Assembly (NCBI GenBank): GCA_018334525.1
Contig: JAGXLT010000034.1
Coordinates: 1 to 7,618 of the forward strand
Reading direction: 5' to 3'
Origin: Gammaproteobacteria bacterium
GTDB taxonomy: Bacteria > Pseudomonadota > Gammaproteobacteria > Nitrococcales > Nitrococcaceae
DNA length: 7,618 nucleotides
In this document: positions 5,461 through 7,618 of the stretch, piece by piece
How positions within the stretch are numbered: the stretch's first letter is position 1
How the letters are laid out: every line of letters starts with the position of its first letter
The notes under the pieces: model-generated
The model's database searches: none
What the model was told of the DNA's origin: nothing
What the model saw: only the letters and a program-made list of their open reading frames with translations
Made by a program: the position numbers and the translations under genes

Positions 5461-6534
5461 ATGATGCCGCAGCCTACTGCCAATGGCGCTCGACAGGCGT
5501 CCTCCATATCTGTACACAGCCTCCATAAAGCTTTTTCAAGCCGAATGACGGCGCTTGATGGTGTGGATCTTGAGATCAAGGCCGGCGAATTCTTTACGCT
5601 GCTCGGGCCCTCGGGATGCGGAAAAACCACGTTACTGCGCATTATCGCCGGTTTAGAGCAGCCCGATAGCGGCTCAATAGCGATCGGCCGGCGCGTGCTG
5701 GATGGCGTGCCCGCGCACCAGCGCAGCGTGAATACCGTCTTTCAGTCCTACGCGTTATTTCCTAATCGTAATGTGCGCGACAATATCGGGTTTGGCCTGC
5801 AGATGCAGCGCGTTAAACGTCAGCGTATTCAGCAGCGTGTTGAAGCCATGGCAGAAATTACGAAAGTTCATGATTTGTTAGATCGCAACCCGGATCAGTT
5901 ATCAGGCGGGCAAAAACAGCGCGTTGCCTTGGCACGCGCATTGATCAACGAGCCGGATGTCCTTTTGCTCGATGAACCCCTCTCAGCACTTGATGCCGGG
6001 CTGCGAGGTCAGCTGCAAGTAGAATTGCAGCGCTTACAGCGACAGCTCGGCATGACCTTTGTGTTTGTGACCCATGATCAGCAGGAAGCGATGGTCATGA
6101 GTCATCGCATGGCGGTGCTACATGAAGGCCGGCTTCAGCAGGTGGGTAGTCCACAGGTCATTTATGAACAGCCGGCAACGCTTTTTGTTGCCCGGTTTAT
6201 GGGGCATCAAAATGTGTTTGAAATTCAGCAGCGGGGAGCCGAGGAGATTGTAACTGAGTTCGGTTGTTTGAAAGGTCTCTTCCCCGCTGGCTCGCATGTT
6301 CTTCTGCGCGAAGAGGCGTTGTCTTTAACGCATTCAGATGTAGCAGGCCCGAATCGTCTGCCTGCACGGGTAGAGGAGTGTTTATATCGTGGCGGGAGCA
6401 CGGAGTACCGGCTGTTCTGCGGTAATGCTCGTTTAACGGTCAGATCACACAATCTTGGCCAGACGCTATTTACGGCAGGACAGGACGTAACCATTGATGT
6501 GGCGCCCGAGGCGGTTGCCATTTTGCCCGGGTAG
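5461..6534 (+). CDS. potA: ABC transporter ATP-binding protein, PotA-like (polyamine-type importer)
   Basis: The 357-aa cytoplasmic ATPase of an ABC importer. It shows Walker A GPSGCGKT (49-56), Q-loop at Q95 in FQSYALFP, signature LSGGQ (147-151), Walker B VLLLDEP (167-173, catalytic E172), D-loop SALD (175-178) and switch H205 (THD). A TOBE-type regulatory domain occupies about 275-355. The EFFTLLGPSGCGKTTLL run and the total length match the PotA family (spermidine/putrescine), though close relatives serve iron or other small solutes, so the substrate is inferred from family and operon form only. The start is at 5461 or the adjacent ATG at 5464. No Shine-Dalgarno precedes them, and a perfect -10 lies 6 bases upstream. 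Two permease genes follow directly. The substrate-binding protein is not in the window. The symbol marks the family, not a proven substrate. Confidence 0.88.
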   Translation: MMPQPTANGARQASSISVHSLHKAFSSRMTALDGVDLEIKAGEFFTLLGPSGCGKTTLLRIIAGLEQPDSGSIAIGRRVLDGVPAHQRSVNTVFQSYALFPNRNVRDNIGFGLQMQRVKRQRIQQRVEAMAEITKVHDLLDRNPDQLSGGQKQRVALARALINEPDVLLLDEPLSALDAGLRGQLQVELQRLQRQLGMTFVFVTHDQQEAMVMSHRMAVLHEGRLQQVGSPQVIYEQPATLFVARFMGHQNVFEIQQRGAEEIVTEFGCLKGLFPAGSHVLLREEALSLTHSDVAGPNRLPARVEECLYRGGSTEYRLFCGNARLTVRSHNLGQTLFTAGQDVTIDVAPEAVAILPG

Positions 6535-6538
6535 GGGG
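6533..6538 (+). promoter_or_regulatory. Ribosome binding site of the PotB-like permease gene
   Basis: AGGGGG overlaps the TAG stop of the ATPase gene (6532-6534) and ends 3 nt before the ATG at 6542 (5 nt if only AGGG pairs). It decides the start against the upstream in-frame ATG at 6494. TTG at 6539 is a less likely alternative start. Confidence 0.6.
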
Positions 6539-6541
6539 TTG

Positions 6542-7432
6542 ATGCGGCAGGTTGTAAAACAGTCCGGGCAGCTGGTCGCCATTATCGGTCCAGGGGTTCT
6601 CTGGATTATCTTTTTTCTTGTGCTGCCCAGCCTTTACTTAATGAGCATTGCCTTTTTAAGTAATGATCCCTATGGATTACCGCAGCTTCCGTTGAGCTTA
6701 CAGTCCTTTCGTGAACTTGCCGGTTTTGGGATATTAGGCTGGAGCCCCGGTAACTTATTCACCTTGGGGCGTTCGCTTTGGCAGGCCACCTTTTCTACCG
6801 TGTTGGTCATCTTAATTTCTTATCCGATTGCGTATTACATTGCCACGCGGCCCGTCCATTTACGCCCGTTAATGTTGGTTTTGATTGTGGTCCCTTCCTG
6901 GACCAATCAGGTGATTCGAGCGGTTGGCTGGATGAATCTGTTTGCACCGGGCACCCCGCTGGCTAATTTTTCGGCAATGCTGGGTTTTACAACGCCGCAA
7001 ATGGGGTTATTCCCCTCTCAGTTTGCGGTGGTGGTCGGCATGGTTTACAACTTTCTGCCTTTTATGGTGCTGCCACTTTATGCGGCATTTGAACGCCTTG
7101 ATCGTGCCCAGGTTGAAGCCGCGCGCGATTTGTTTGCCACGCCAACCCGGGCGTTTTTTCACGCAGTCCTGCCGCAAACATTGCCGGGTCTGCTGGCCGG
7201 CACGGTGCTAGTGGCTGTGCCAGCCTTTGGCATGTTTGTGGTGCCCGAGCTTTTGGGGGGAGGACGCTCGAGCATGATCGGCAATCTCGTAGCGCGGCAG
7301 TTTGCCGATGGCGCCAACTGGCCACTTGGCGCCGCTGGCGCATTGTTAATGATACTGGCGACGCTGTTTGGTCTTTACGTATTGCGGCGTGCCGCACGGC
7401 GGTTGAGCAGTGAACGCGAGATGCTGTTATGA
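6542..7432 (+). CDS. potB: ABC transporter permease, PotB-like
   Basis: A 296-aa inner-membrane permease of the binding-protein-dependent type. Six hydrophobic helices lie at about 10-36, 72-98, 108-127, 160-183, 217-240 and 261-282. The cytoplasmic EAA coupling loop is EAARDLFATPTRAFFHAVLP (192-211), which contacts the ATPase. The usual glycine after EAA..DL is Phe198 here. The stretch PAFGMFVVPELLGGGRSSMI (227-246) matches the PotB subgroup. The start at 6542 gives the normal short N-terminus and follows a G-rich ribosome site. The ATG at 6494 would add 16 Arg/Pro-rich residues inside the ATPase gene. The gene begins 7 nt after the ATPase stop, and its own stop overlaps the next start (ATGA), so the three genes are one operon. 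Substrate is probably a polyamine by family, not proven. Confidence 0.87.
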   Translation: MRQVVKQSGQLVAIIGPGVLWIIFFLVLPSLYLMSIAFLSNDPYGLPQLPLSLQSFRELAGFGILGWSPGNLFTLGRSLWQATFSTVLVILISYPIAYYIATRPVHLRPLMLVLIVVPSWTNQVIRAVGWMNLFAPGTPLANFSAMLGFTTPQMGLFPSQFAVVVGMVYNFLPFMVLPLYAAFERLDRAQVEAARDLFATPTRAFFHAVLPQTLPGLLAGTVLVAVPAFGMFVVPELLGGGRSSMIGNLVARQFADGANWPLGAAGALLMILATLFGLYVLRRAARRLSSEREMLL

Positions 7433-7618
7433 GGCTGTTTTGGTACGCCACCATGGTGTTTTTGTATGCACCACTTGCCGTGGTGGTGCTGTTCTCTTTT
7501 AACGCGGCAAACTCGCCCGCCCGATTCGCGGGATTTTCATTCCGCTGGTATGAACGGTTAATGACGAATGATGCACTGCTGCAGGCGTTTAAAAATAGTC
7601 TGATCTTGGGTGTGTCTC
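7429..7618 (+). CDS. potC: ABC transporter permease, PotC-like, N-terminal fragment (3' end outside window)
   Basis: The first 63 codons of the second permease. The peptide starts MRLFWYATMVFLYAPLAVVV with a first membrane helix at about 6-24, then LFSFNAANSP, a GFSFRWYERLM segment and ALLQAFKNSLILGVS entering the second helix. This order (helix, SFN, W-Y near an LLQA..NSL stretch) is typical of PotC N-termini. Its ATG overlaps the TGA of the PotB-like gene (ATGA, 7429-7432), implying translational coupling. It would pair with the PotB-like subunit to form the membrane channel. The EAA loop and C-terminus are beyond the window, as is any substrate-binding protein gene. Confidence 0.85.
   Translation, partial: MRLFWYATMVFLYAPLAVVVLFSFNAANSPARFAGFSFRWYERLMTNDALLQAFKNSLILGVS

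Noticed and set aside
6494..6541. Sixteen-residue extension of the PotB-like permease from 6494
   Set aside because: The extension is encoded within the ATPase gene, is Arg/Pro-rich and is not typical of the family; the G-rich ribosome site favours 6542.
7062..7454. 130-aa minus-strand open frame opposite the permease genes
   Set aside because: It is an antisense shadow of the PotB-like gene and the start of the PotC-like gene, with no motif or promoter support.

Overview
The window looks like part of a gammaproteobacterial chromosome, probably from a marine or halophilic lineage. This is inferred from the GalU C-terminus, the moderate GC content, the acidic cell-envelope proteins and the PotABC-type operon; no rRNA or other marker fixes the taxon. 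Coding density is near total and gene boundaries overlap or almost touch. I see no tRNA, rRNA, mobile element or CRISPR array.

Layout. (1) Positions 1-192 (+) hold the last 63 codons of galU (UTP-glucose-1-phosphate uridylyltransferase). (2) Positions 5017 down to 140 (-) form one tightly packed operon of four genes, in transcription order: an 864-aa RND/MMPL-type inner-membrane transporter, a 265-aa periplasmic LolA-like protein, a 405-aa outer-membrane beta-barrel of DUF1302-like character, and an 82-aa DUF2892 (YgaP-like) membrane protein. The first two genes share an ATGA overlap. The next two start codons are served by Shine-Dalgarno sequences that overlap the preceding stop codon. The last gene runs 53 bp into galU in the convergent direction. 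(3) Positions 5091-5438 (+) encode a divergent ArsR/SmtB-family repressor. The 73-bp gap between it and the transporter gene holds a perfect 8-2-8 palindrome whose two arms each contain an outward-facing -10 box. (4) Positions 5461 to the window end (+) are an ABC importer operon in the order ATPase (PotA-like), permease (PotB-like), permease (PotC-like, cut by the window edge). It has its own likely promoter with a perfect TATAAT only 6 bases before the ATG, which suggests a leaderless transcript.

How the parts fit. The minus-strand operon supplies one protein for each envelope compartment (inner membrane, periplasm, outer membrane) plus a small membrane protein. The natural reading is a trans-envelope shuttle for a lipid-like or other hydrophobic cargo, controlled by the divergent ArsR protein through the shared palindrome. 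The ArsR protein lacks the classical alpha-3 metal-site cysteines. It has cysteines near the alpha-2 and alpha-5 positions, and its regulated operon includes a DUF2892 gene; both recall the persulfide-responsive BigR/SqrR/YgaV branch. Cargo and inducer are not determined by the sequence. The polyamine-type ABC operon is probably an independent unit, although it lies only 22 bp behind arsR and could receive read-through.
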